From the NCBI GenBank assembly GCA_002508635.1, contig DACO01000125.1, positions 1 to 6,623 of the forward strand: DNA of 6,623 nucleotides. Direction: 5' to 3'. Both the position numbers and the translations under genes were made by a program. The stretch is from Methanolobus sp. UBA118. Lineage in GTDB: Archaea > Halobacteriota > Methanosarcinia > Methanosarcinales > Methanosarcinaceae. Positions 1 to 5,911 of the stretch are shown here, in pieces. How positions within the stretch are numbered: the stretch's first letter is position 1; each line of letters begins with the position of its first letter. The notes beneath the pieces were generated by a model. The model did not search any database. It was not told the origin of the DNA and saw nothing but the letters and a program-made list of their open reading frames with translations.

Positions 1-870
1 ACCGGTGTTCTTGATCCTGACAATACCCTGCAGATCGTTATTCCGGTCAACCGTGTATTTGTCGACTTCCATGGAAATATCAAGACTTGCATTCTTTGTT
101 GCAGATGACCCTGTGACCGTAACAGTGGGCCTGTTTGAAGAAGCCTGTGGCATATCCTCATCTATTGAATTGGAATAGATCGCAGTGGTAGGTCCGAACA
201 TGTAAGTACCGGCTTCTGTAGCCTTCATTACGTATGTATAGACCAGACGGGTTTCGCCTTCTTGAAGAGATATCTGACCCGAAGGTGATACGAATGTCTG
301 CTCCAGAATGAATTTAGGAGGGATATTGTCTGTAAAAACAACTTTCGTCGCTTTATCATCACCTGTGTTCTTTGCGGATATCTTCACGGTAACAGTATCT
401 CCCACATCAACAGTTGAAGGCTCTACTGTCTTGGTAATCTCAATTACCGGGGTACCGGAGAATTCTGCTTCACTGTGACCTCCGTCCACAACACCAAGTG
501 TTCTGCTGTTGATGAAATCATCATCTGTCACAGTTATCAACAGTTTTGCCCGGGGTATGACACCTGAATACACTGAGATCACGGTCAGCTCTACATCCTC
601 ACCTTCTATTTCGAACTCAAACGAACCATCCTCAGAGATCAGTTTATCATACTTGGGGTCCTTGGCGTCTCCTTCATATATCTGTATTATAGCAGATTCC
701 TGACCTGGGAAGACTTCGGCTACATCGATCACGTAATCATTGATCTGATAACCGTCACCCTCTGAGATCGTATCGTTATACAGTACTTTACCGGAGGCAC
801 CACCTGCAGACACCAGGATAAAAAACAGAAACAGTGATGCGAGTATGATTGTTTTCCTAAAATTAAGCAT
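1..870 (-). CDS. Secreted S-layer-like protein with tandem DUF11/CARDB-type beta-sandwich domains (partial, N-terminal part)
   Basis: Reading the minus strand from the ATG at 868-870 gives 290 codons with no stop, so the gene continues past the left edge. Residues 1-27 look like a Sec signal peptide: R5 and K6, a hydrophobic core from about 7 to 20, then a small-residue stretch (SAGGASG) suitable for cleavage; no lipobox cysteine is present. Residues about 28-118 form an acidic, beta-rich domain. Residues about 141-255 match the DUF11 / conserved-repeat pattern: a 'KTVEPSTVDVGDTVTV' strand pair, then 'AKNTG', then 'FTDNIPPKF'. A second such domain begins near 259 and reaches 'VRIKNTG' at the edge. 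In Methanosarcinales, proteins of this type (COG1361) are exported and sit at or near the S-layer; the exact role is unknown. A GAGG-like site lies 3-4 nt before the ATG. The missing C-terminus, perhaps with a membrane anchor or PGF-type motif, would decide the attachment. Confidence 0.82.
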   Translation of the reverse strand, partial: MLNFRKTIILASLFLFFILVSAGGASGKVLYNDTISEGDGYQINDYVIDVAEVFPGQESAIIQIYEGDAKDPKYDKLISEDGSFEFEIEGEDVELTVISVYSGVIPRAKLLITVTDDDFINSRTLGVVDGGHSEAEFSGTPVIEITKTVEPSTVDVGDTVTVKISAKNTGDDKATKVVFTDNIPPKFILEQTFVSPSGQISLQEGETRLVYTYVMKATEAGTYMFGPTTAIYSNSIDEDMPQASSNRPTVTVTGSSATKNASLDISMEVDKYTVDRNNDLQGIVRIKNTG

Positions 871-932
871 ATTCCCTCAGGTTTATAGAATATTTATTAC
901 CATTATTTGCGTTGTGTGATAAATATGTGGAG

Positions 933-943
933 TTTAATATAAA
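933..943 (-). promoter_or_regulatory. Candidate TATA box for the secreted surface protein gene
   Basis: The minus strand reads TTTATATTAAA here, preceded by purines (ATAAGG) that could act as a BRE. An archaeal start site about 25 nt downstream would fall near 905-912, leaving a leader of roughly 40 nt before the ATG at 870. The box lies in the 133-bp gap after nadC, so the surface protein gene probably has its own promoter. I saw no T-rich terminator for nadC in this gap. Assignment is by motif and spacing only. Confidence 0.45.
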
Positions 944-1003
944 CCTTATGATTATGAGTATAGTTACATTTGCCATATCATGCATATGTTTTTACAAAGT
1001 AGG

Positions 1004-1828
1004 TTAAGAAGTGAACTCAAGACTTATGTCCACCCAGCGAGCCTGATGTATAATAGATCCCATTGATATTACATCGACGCCGGCCTTTGCATATTCTTCA
1101 AGGTTACCGGGACCTATACCTCCTGAAACCTCGATTATTATATGCTCGGGTACAGATGCTTCCCGCAGGGCTTTCATTGTATCCACTACAGTTTCGGCAT
1201 CCATATTGTCAAGCATGATTATGTCAGCCCCGAGTTTTGCAGCCAGCAAGGCATCATCTGTGGATTCTACCTCCACCTCTATCTTCTGGGTAAAGCTTGC
1301 CTTTTTCCTTGCGGACTCAATTGCTGATTCTATACCCATCATCTTAACATGGTTGTCCTTGATCATGACTACATCTGAGAGGTTGAAACGATGGGGGTCG
1401 CCACCGCCTGCGATCACGGCCTTCTTCTCGTACTCACGCAGTCCGGGAGTAGTCTTTCTTGTACATGCGACCTTTGTATCCGAGAACTTCCTGACGGTAT
1501 CGACACAGCTACGTGTAAGTGTTGCTATACCGCACAGATGTCCCAGGAAATTCAAGACCACACGCTCAGCCCTGAGTATGGACACGGAGCTTCCATGCAG
1601 GGAAAATATCCGGCTTCCTTTTTCAATAGTGTCACCCTGCTTATATTCGGTTTCAGCATGTATGCCCAGATAATGGAAGAACTCCATAGCAATATCCAGA
1701 CCTGCAAGAGTGCAGTCCTCCTTCGTGAAAATGATAGCCTGAACTTCCCTGTCAGGAACCAGGGTACAGGAGATATCATTGTATCCAAGATCCTCCCTTA
1801 GATAATATTCAACATCAGATCTCAGCAT
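1004..1828 (-). CDS. nadC: Nicotinate-nucleotide pyrophosphorylase (quinolinate phosphoribosyltransferase, NadC)
   Basis: The 274-residue product has the usual NadC length (about 270-290). It catalyses quinolinate + PRPP to nicotinate mononucleotide + CO2 + PPi, the last step specific to de novo NAD synthesis, in the cytosol. An N-terminal alpha/beta domain is followed by the characteristic open barrel. Visible signatures are RAERVVLNFLGHLCGIAT (86-103), TRKTTPGLR (123-131, with the substrate-contacting R124 and K125), GGGDPHRFNL (141-150, with H146), MIKDNH (155-160), the EVEVES strand (184-189), MLDN (205-208) and EVSGGI (233-238). All expected basic phosphate and carboxylate contacts seem intact. 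The ATG at 1826-1828 has a good GGTGA site at 1833-1837. The gene is divergent from nadX-nadA, which supply its substrate, so the two arms probably share control through the intergenic region. Identification is firm. Confidence 0.97.
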   Translation of the reverse strand: MLRSDVEYYLREDLGYNDISCTLVPDREVQAIIFTKEDCTLAGLDIAMEFFHYLGIHAETEYKQGDTIEKGSRIFSLHGSSVSILRAERVVLNFLGHLCGIATLTRSCVDTVRKFSDTKVACTRKTTPGLREYEKKAVIAGGGDPHRFNLSDVVMIKDNHVKMMGIESAIESARKKASFTQKIEVEVESTDDALLAAKLGADIIMLDNMDAETVVDTMKALREASVPEHIIIEVSGGIGPGNLEEYAKAGVDVISMGSIIHQARWVDISLEFTS

Positions 1829-1832
1829 GCTT

Positions 1833-1837
1833 TCACC
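1833..1837 (-). promoter_or_regulatory. Ribosome binding site of nadC
   Basis: The minus strand reads GGTGA, complementary to the anti-Shine-Dalgarno core of archaeal 16S rRNA, 4 nt before the ATG of nadC. It supports the chosen start. Confidence 0.7.
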
Positions 1838-1860
1838 GCGCAGTAATTAACTTCAAGAGA

Positions 1861-1870
1861 TTTATATGCT
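1861..1870 (-). promoter_or_regulatory. Candidate TATA box for nadC
   Basis: The minus strand reads AGCATATAAA. A start site about 25 nt downstream would lie near 1838-1842, giving a short leader that just includes the GGTGA site. The box is nearly symmetrical (TTTATAT on the plus strand), so it could alternatively serve nadX with a longer leader. The assignment to nadC rests on spacing. Confidence 0.45.
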
Positions 1871-1879
1871 TTTAATGTA

Positions 1880-1898
1880 TTAAGGAAAACCTACTTAA
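1880..1898. promoter_or_regulatory. Imperfect inverted repeat between the divergent nad promoters (possible operator)
   Basis: TTAAG (1880-1884) and CTTAA (1894-1898) are mirror arms around a 9-nt centre, with six of nine positions symmetric. A smaller dyad, AGG-AAAA-CCT, lies inside at 1883-1892. The element sits between the two proposed TATA boxes, upstream of both, where a regulator could act on nadC and nadX together. The sequence is AT-rich, so chance symmetry is a real possibility. No known NAD regulator site is recognised. Confidence 0.25.
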
Positions 1899-1903
1899 GC
1901 AAT

Positions 1904-1912
1904 CAATATAAG
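1904..1912 (+). promoter_or_regulatory. Candidate TATA box for the nadX-nadA-ubiA operon
   Basis: The plus strand reads CAATATAAG. Start-site spacing of about 25 nt predicts transcription from around 1932-1937, a leader of about 20-25 nt before the ATG at 1958 with room for the GGAG site. The TTTATAT at 1861-1867 is an alternative with a longer leader. Confidence 0.38.
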
Positions 1913-1946
1913 CTGTAATGAAAATAAGAATCGATAGTGCGATTCC

Positions 1947-1954
1947 GGGAGATC
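1947..1954 (+). promoter_or_regulatory. Ribosome binding site that decides the nadX start
   Basis: GGGAGATC, close to the GGAGGTGATC consensus, lies just before the ATG at 1958. It falls inside the longer reading from GTG 1937, which has no comparable site in front of it. This favours the ATG as the true start. Confidence 0.65.
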
Positions 1955-1957
1955 ATA

Positions 1958-2773
1958 ATGCTCAGAATAGGAGTTATAGGCTGCGGCACCATTGGAACAA
2001 GCATCTGCAGAGCCATTGATGATGGCATGATCGAAGCAGAGCTGGTTGCCGTTTATGACAGGCATACAGAAGGTGTAGAAAAGCTGAAAAGCTCACTGAA
2101 GAACTGCAGACCTGAAACTCTTGAAGTGATGGAGATGTCCAGACAGATCGATCTTCTGGTAGAGTGTGCTTCACAGGAAGCCGTCTATGAAATGATACCT
2201 GTTGCACTTGCAGCACACTGCGATGTTATGATCATGAGTGTGGGAGCCCTTGCAGATGATAAGCTCCACAGGACCATAGAGAAACTGGCAAAGGACAATA
2301 ATTGTAAGGTATACCTGCCTTCAGGTGCCATTGTGGGTCTTGACGGACTCAAATCGGCAGCCGTTGAAGAGATATATTCTGTGACCCTGACAACGCAAAA
2401 ACCACCGGGAGGACTTGCCGGAGCACCCTTTGTTATCAGAAACGATATAGACCTTGATAAAATAACAGGCAAGACCGTGATTTTCGAAGGACCTGCAAGC
2501 GAAGCTGTAAGCGCTTTTCCGGCAAATGTGAACGTTGCAGCAACCCTGAGTCTTGCAGGCATTGGTTTTGACAGGACACGTGTCAGGATAGTTGCAAACC
2601 CTGCACTTACCCGTAACATCCATGAAATCACAGTTGAAGGTGCCTTCGGGGAATTCACAACAAGGATCGAGAACATACCCTCCCCGACAAACCCCAGAAG
2701 CAGCTTCCTGGCGCCACTTTCTGCGATCGCTACCCTGAAGAAGATAGCTAATCCTTTCCAGATAGGAACATAA
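1958..2773 (+). CDS. nadX: L-aspartate dehydrogenase (NadX), first step of de novo NAD synthesis
   Basis: This 271-residue enzyme oxidises L-aspartate to iminoaspartate with NAD(P)+, replacing the flavoprotein oxidase NadB; it needs no oxygen or fumarate, which suits an anaerobe. The N-terminal Rossmann fold opens with IGVIGCGTIG (4-13, GxGxxG at G8/G10/G13). A conserved PSGAIVGLDG segment follows at 121-130, then QKPPGGLAG (147-155) and FPANVNVAATLSLAG (187-201). The C-terminal NPALTRNIHEI (214-224) holds the probable catalytic histidine H222. The frame is open back to a GTG at 1937, which would add seven residues (MRFREII). I prefer the ATG at 1958: it has GGAG at 1948-1951 with 6 nt spacing, and its product starts directly at the Rossmann strand, as in homologues. 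It is the first gene of a probable operon; nadA follows after 58 nt and uses the unstable iminoaspartate. Confidence 0.94.
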   Translation: MLRIGVIGCGTIGTSICRAIDDGMIEAELVAVYDRHTEGVEKLKSSLKNCRPETLEVMEMSRQIDLLVECASQEAVYEMIPVALAAHCDVMIMSVGALADDKLHRTIEKLAKDNNCKVYLPSGAIVGLDGLKSAAVEEIYSVTLTTQKPPGGLAGAPFVIRNDIDLDKITGKTVIFEGPASEAVSAFPANVNVAATLSLAGIGFDRTRVRIVANPALTRNIHEITVEGAFGEFTTRIENIPSPTNPRSSFLAPLSAIATLKKIANPFQIGT

Positions 2774-2786
2774 AGCAGGGCACAGA

Positions 2787-2794
2787 TTTTTTTT
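2787..2794 (+). terminator. T8 tract after nadX: possible partial terminator within the nad operon
   Basis: Eight consecutive T residues lie 14 nt after the nadX stop and 37 nt before the nadA ATG. Archaeal RNA polymerase terminates intrinsically at oligo(T) tracts in the non-template strand without needing a hairpin, so this could stop a share of transcripts between nadX and nadA. I saw no TATA box in the 58-nt gap that would restart transcription, so complete termination is unlikely; partial read-through is the more plausible reading. Confidence 0.35.
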
Positions 2795-2831
2795 CATTCC
2801 GGAGAACACTTCATCTAAAAGCAGGGATCCC

Positions 2832-3752
2832 ATGCAGGACATAAAAACAACTATAGAGAAAATAAAAGATCTTAAAACTAGCAAAAACGCAGTGATCCTG
2901 GCTCACAATTATGAAAGGGGTGAGATACAGGACATTGCCGATTTTACGGGTGATTCACTGGGACTCAGCCAGCAGGCCGTAGATCAGGATGCGGACATCA
3001 TAGTGTTCTGCGGAGTTCACTTCATGGCGGAAAGTGCTGCCATACTGAGTCCTGAAAAGACCGTATTGCTGCCTGAGATCTATGCAGGCTGCCCCATGGC
3101 ATCCATGGTCACCGCAGAGGCACTGAAAGCCGAGAAGGATAAATATCCGGATGCTGCTGTTGTCTGTTACGTAAACTCAACAGCAGATGTCAAAGCAGAG
3201 AGTGATATTTGCTGCACATCAGCAAATGCAGTTGAAGTAGTAAATTCCCTTGAAGAGGATGAAGTACTATTTGTACCGGACAGGAACCTTGCTGACTATG
3301 TGTCCAGAAACAGCACTAAAAGAATAATTCCCTGGGAGGGTTACTGCCCGACCCATAACCAGATACTGACCAGCGATATCATCAGTGTGAAGCAGGCACA
3401 TCCAGCCGCAGAAGTACTTGCACACCCTGAATGCCGCAGGGATGTACTTGAAATGGCTGACAGGGTTTTCAGTACCACGGGTATGTTAAACTATGCAAGA
3501 GATTCCACTGGAAAGGAATTCATAATCGCCACTGAAAAGGGCATACTTCACAGGCTGGAAAAAGAAAATCCGGAAAAACGATTCTATTATGCATCGGAAT
3601 TTGCAGTGTGTCCGGAGATGAAAGCCATCGATCTTGATACTCTGCTGAACTCTCTGGAACAGATGCAATATGTCGTAACGGTACCCGAGGATATAAGAGT
3701 GAAAGCAAAGCTTGCACTGGACAGGATGCTTGCGGTAAAAAGAAGCAGATAG
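2832..3752 (+). CDS. nadA: Quinolinate synthase A (NadA), [4Fe-4S] enzyme
   Basis: The 306-residue product condenses iminoaspartate with dihydroxyacetone phosphate to form quinolinate. It matches the compact archaeal/Thermotoga-type NadA of about 300 residues, made of three pseudo-repeated alpha/beta domains. The three expected cluster ligands are present, one per domain: C87 in AGCPMAS, C172 in EGYCPTHN and C260 in FAVCPEM. Substrate-site motifs are also present: AHNYERGEIQD (24-34), FCGVHFMAE (59-67), YVNSTADVK (113-121), AHPEC (197-201) and STTGML (214-219). Further cysteines (C60, C112, C127, C128, C201) are not the standard ligands. The ATG at 2832 follows a modest AGGGAT site at 2823-2828. 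The gene follows nadX, its substrate supplier, and the lipid gene starts 14 nt later. The cluster is expected to be oxygen-sensitive, consistent with an anaerobe. Confidence 0.97.
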   Translation: MQDIKTTIEKIKDLKTSKNAVILAHNYERGEIQDIADFTGDSLGLSQQAVDQDADIIVFCGVHFMAESAAILSPEKTVLLPEIYAGCPMASMVTAEALKAEKDKYPDAAVVCYVNSTADVKAESDICCTSANAVEVVNSLEEDEVLFVPDRNLADYVSRNSTKRIIPWEGYCPTHNQILTSDIISVKQAHPAAEVLAHPECRRDVLEMADRVFSTTGMLNYARDSTGKEFIIATEKGILHRLEKENPEKRFYYASEFAVCPEMKAIDLDTLLNSLEQMQYVVTVPEDIRVKAKLALDRMLAVKRSR

Positions 3753-3766
3753 GCTCTTGAAAAAAT

Positions 3767-4618
3767 ATGAATGCATATCTCAGGTTGATACGTTCCGGAA
3801 ACTGCACCATGGCTGCAATAGCAGCGACCATAGGCGTGTTTATTGCCTACAACATTCTGATATCCAACAGCTTTGCAGGCATACCTTTCCCTCTCTTGGA
3901 ATCAATACTGGTCTTTCTAACCGTCTTCCTGATAACCGGAGCAGGGAACGCCATCAACGATTATTATGATATTGATATCGACCGGATCAACAAACCTGAC
4001 AGACCGATACCTTCCGGCAGAATAGGCCTGTCCACAGCTCTTTATTTCTCACTGGCTTTGTTTGCACTCGGCACCTTGTTCGCTTTTATGATCAACCCGG
4101 TTTGCGGAATTATCGCGCTTGTAAATTCACTATTATTGATATACTATGCAAGGACACTTAAGCGCACGGCATTTCTCGGAAATCTGGCTGTGGGCTATCT
4201 TACTGGATCGACCTTCCTTTTCGGCGGAGCGGTCTTTTTTGAAAAAGGAGGACTTGAAGACGTATTCATTCTCTTCCTGCTTGCCACCCTTGCGACCATT
4301 GCCAGAGAGATCGTGAAAGATATAGAAGATATCGAAGGCGATATGAGGGACGGTGCACGCACACTCCCAATAGTCATCGGCCCCGGAAAAGCTGCAGGCA
4401 TAGCGGCTCTGATAGGACTTGTAGCCGTGATCACAAGCCCCCTGCCGTACCTTCAGTCCATAATGAGTATCAGATACCTTTTCCTGGTAGCTGTTGCAGA
4501 CCTGCTGTTCGCTGTTGCTGTCTACGAGATTCTCGGGAAGAACAATCCGGGAAAATCATCCCGGATGTTCAAACTTGCAATGGCCTTTGCCCTGATATCC
4601 TTTATTGCAGGTGCCTGA
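3767..4618 (+). CDS. ubiA: Digeranylgeranylglyceryl phosphate synthase (UbiA-family prenyltransferase)
   Basis: This 283-residue integral membrane protein belongs to the UbiA superfamily. It most likely transfers the second geranylgeranyl group onto geranylgeranylglyceryl phosphate to make the archaeal diether lipid core (EC 2.5.1.42). Both Asp-rich Mg-diphosphate motifs are intact: NDYYDIDID (64-72, NDxxDxxxD) followed by the typical RINKPDRPIPSGR, and DIEDIEGD (185-192, DxxDxxxD) followed by ARTLP. About eight or nine hydrophobic helices can be counted (roughly 15-35, 44-62, 90-108, 112-128, 137-157, 165-182, 208-226, 237-254, 267-282). The motif-1 continuation and the archaeal context favour DGGGP synthase over menaquinone, heme or chlorophyll prenyltransferases. 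The gap to nadA is 14 nt and no clear Shine-Dalgarno site precedes the ATG, so translation may depend on coupling to nadA. The TGA is immediately followed by the stop of the convergent mat gene. Confidence 0.9.
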   Translation: MNAYLRLIRSGNCTMAAIAATIGVFIAYNILISNSFAGIPFPLLESILVFLTVFLITGAGNAINDYYDIDIDRINKPDRPIPSGRIGLSTALYFSLALFALGTLFAFMINPVCGIIALVNSLLLIYYARTLKRTAFLGNLAVGYLTGSTFLFGGAVFFEKGGLEDVFILFLLATLATIAREIVKDIEDIEGDMRDGARTLPIVIGPGKAAGIAALIGLVAVITSPLPYLQSIMSIRYLFLVAVADLLFAVAVYEILGKNNPGKSSRMFKLAMAFALISFIAGA

Positions 4619-4621
4619 TCA
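4616..4621. other. Abutting convergent stop codons (TGATCA)
   Basis: The prenyltransferase TGA (4616-4618) and the mat TGA on the other strand (complement of 4619-4621) are directly adjacent, forming the palindrome TGATCA. There is no intergenic space, so each transcript's 3' end must lie within the opposing coding sequence. No T-rich tract is obvious just beyond the junction in either direction. Confidence 0.95.
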
Positions 4622-5833
4622 GTAGAGGGGGACCATTCCCCTGGCAAGTTCCATTGTAAACTCACCTATATTCTCCAGTTCCCTGTCTATTACTTCGGTA
4701 ACTTCGTCCTGTACGGATTCCACGCTACCCTTTTTCATTATGATCTGTGCAGCAGCCACCTTGGGCTGGTCTATAGGAGCGCCGATATCGCTCAAAAGCC
4801 AGACATATGCCTCCTCCACATCGGGAACAGCTGTGTATATCCTGTCGGCTATGCGATGCGAGAGAGCATTGTATATCTTGCCCACATGACTCACCGGGTT
4901 CTTTCCGGCAGCAGCCTCGCTGCTTACGGGACGGTTCAGAGGGATTATTCCGTTTACCCTGTTACCACGGCCCACCTGTCCGCAATCGGCGTCTTCTGCC
5001 GATGTACCTGTGACGGTGGTATATATACCGTTCATTCCACGGCCCGGCATGTCCAGATTGTTAAGCGAGAACGTCACGTCCATGGAAACCTTGTTTTGTT
5101 CCACATAATCGGCTATGAAAGAATTGATAGCATCCGTGAGATCTTCCTTCACCCGGAAATAGTGCTCCTCGGAATCAAGAAAACGATCAATCACCGGCAT
5201 AGCTACTGTCAGATCAAGGTCGCTGCCCTTTCTCACACCCATGACCTTGATGTCCTCCCCGGACTCCGGATATTCCTCCTTGAAATCAGACGAATTCAGG
5301 TATTTTTCTGTGTCCAGAACCATATTCTCAGTGAACGAAAGAGGAGCATAGCCCACCGCTGCGGAAGTATCGTTGGAGCCCAGTATTTTCTCTTTCCTTC
5401 TGAAAATGTCAGTCAGTTCTGCAGAACCCGGTTTCAGTTCCACCTGGTAGTCCAGGAATTCGGGTTCCACGAATCGCAGGTTCTCATCAAACCACCGGCC
5501 TGCGGTATCAACGGCTATACTGTTGACATCGATATCCTTTCCCTCTGCTGAGAATGTAGCACGGTCCCCGATAACAAGCAACATGGGGTGTGTCACCATC
5601 CCCCCGCCAAAGATACCTGTAACTTCACCTGCCACAAGTAGACACTTATCGATATTATGATGCAGAATTTCCCCGAATTCCTGCAGATATTCCTCAGAAA
5701 GTCTTACTGATATGTTGTCCATTACAGCATCGCAAATACTGTCAGGATGCCCCATACCTTTCCGTTCCACTATCTCAAGCTGTTGTGCTGCCGCACAGCT
5801 TGCCCTGAATTCCTCTACTGTTATGTTTCTCAA
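4619..5833 (-). CDS. mat: Archaeal-type S-adenosylmethionine synthetase (methionine adenosyltransferase)
   Basis: This is the archaeal MAT family (COG1812), distantly related to bacterial MetK, making S-adenosylmethionine from methionine and ATP in the cytosol. From the TTG at 5831-5833 the product has 404 residues, matching the family length of about 400-406, and begins MRNITVEEF. Signatures are EIVERKGMGHPDSICD (20-35), GEVTGIFGGGMVTHP (69-83), SNDTSAAVGYAPLS (153-166), TGTSAEDADCGQVGRGNRVNG (275-295) and AAGKNPVSHVGKIYN (308-322). The frame is open to an ATG at 5903-5905, but those 24 extra residues are hydrophobic and unlike the family. The TTG has a G5 site at the right distance, and the next in-frame ATG would remove most of the GHPDSICD region. 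A possible TATA box lies in the 78-nt gap after the HARP gene, so it may be transcribed alone or by read-through. Confidence 0.95.
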   Translation of the reverse strand: MRNITVEEFRASCAAAQQLEIVERKGMGHPDSICDAVMDNISVRLSEEYLQEFGEILHHNIDKCLLVAGEVTGIFGGGMVTHPMLLVIGDRATFSAEGKDIDVNSIAVDTAGRWFDENLRFVEPEFLDYQVELKPGSAELTDIFRRKEKILGSNDTSAAVGYAPLSFTENMVLDTEKYLNSSDFKEEYPESGEDIKVMGVRKGSDLDLTVAMPVIDRFLDSEEHYFRVKEDLTDAINSFIADYVEQNKVSMDVTFSLNNLDMPGRGMNGIYTTVTGTSAEDADCGQVGRGNRVNGIIPLNRPVSSEAAAGKNPVSHVGKIYNALSHRIADRIYTAVPDVEEAYVWLLSDIGAPIDQPKVAAAQIIMKKGSVESVQDEVTEVIDRELENIGEFTMELARGMVPLY

Positions 5834-5835
5834 AG

Positions 5836-5852
5836 ATATACCCCCATATACC
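5836..5852 (-). repeat. 10-bp-phased direct repeat overlapping the mat ribosome binding site
   Basis: On the minus strand GGTATAT occurs at 5846-5852 and again at 5836-5842, with three bases between, so the copies are spaced exactly one helical turn (10 bp). The G5 run at 5841-5845, the probable Shine-Dalgarno site for the TTG start, spans the spacer and the beginning of the second copy. It could be a chance feature of a low-complexity leader. Confidence 0.4.
5841..5845 (-). promoter_or_regulatory. Ribosome binding site that decides the TTG start of mat
   Basis: GGGGG followed by T on the minus strand ends 7 nt before the TTG at 5831-5833 and can pair with the 3' end of 16S rRNA. It lies inside the longer reading from ATG 5905 and supports the shorter, family-length protein. 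Confidence 0.6.
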
Positions 5853-5873
5853 TGTATTTTGCTTATTCCTATG

Positions 5874-5883
5874 ATTAGTATAA
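5874..5883 (-). promoter_or_regulatory. Candidate TATA box for mat
   Basis: The minus strand reads TTATACTAAT. A start site about 25 nt downstream would lie near 5847-5852, leaving a leader of about 15-20 nt before the TTG. CATAAATC at 5891-5898 is an alternative. The evidence is motif and spacing only, in an AT-rich gap. Confidence 0.33.
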
Positions 5884-5911
5884 CAATGTGATTTATGAGA
5901 CTCAAGAATGT

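Noticed and set aside
509..703. Small plus-strand open frame (64 codons) in the left part
   Set aside because: It lies inside the continuous minus-strand frame of the secreted protein. Its Ser/Thr-rich content is the complement of that gene's Asp/Glu-rich and beta-strand codons.
974..993. CATAT-CATGC-ATATG hairpin followed by T5, resembling a plus-strand terminator
   Set aside because: No plus-strand gene ends upstream of it, the stem is only five mostly A/T pairs, and in the minus direction (nadC) no T run follows.
996..1004. AAGTAGGTT shared between the nadC 3' end and, on the other strand, the nadC-nadX promoter region (1888-1896)
   Set aside because: Nine-base matches are expected many times by chance in a window of this size, and the two positions have no common functional setting.
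2321..2884. Minus-strand open frame (187 codons) opposite nadX and the nadA start
   Set aside because: It overlaps two well-supported genes, and its cysteine-rich, low-logic composition is typical of a shadow frame.
4856..5551. Long plus-strand open frame (231 codons) opposite mat
   Set aside because: It is fully antisense to a clearly identified enzyme, shows no domain logic and is rich in His, Cys and Arg as expected for a reverse-complement shadow.
5834..5911. SAM riboswitch in the leader of mat
   Set aside because: The gap is only 78 nt and AT-rich, with no paired stems or core motifs of known SAM riboswitch classes, which are not established in archaea.
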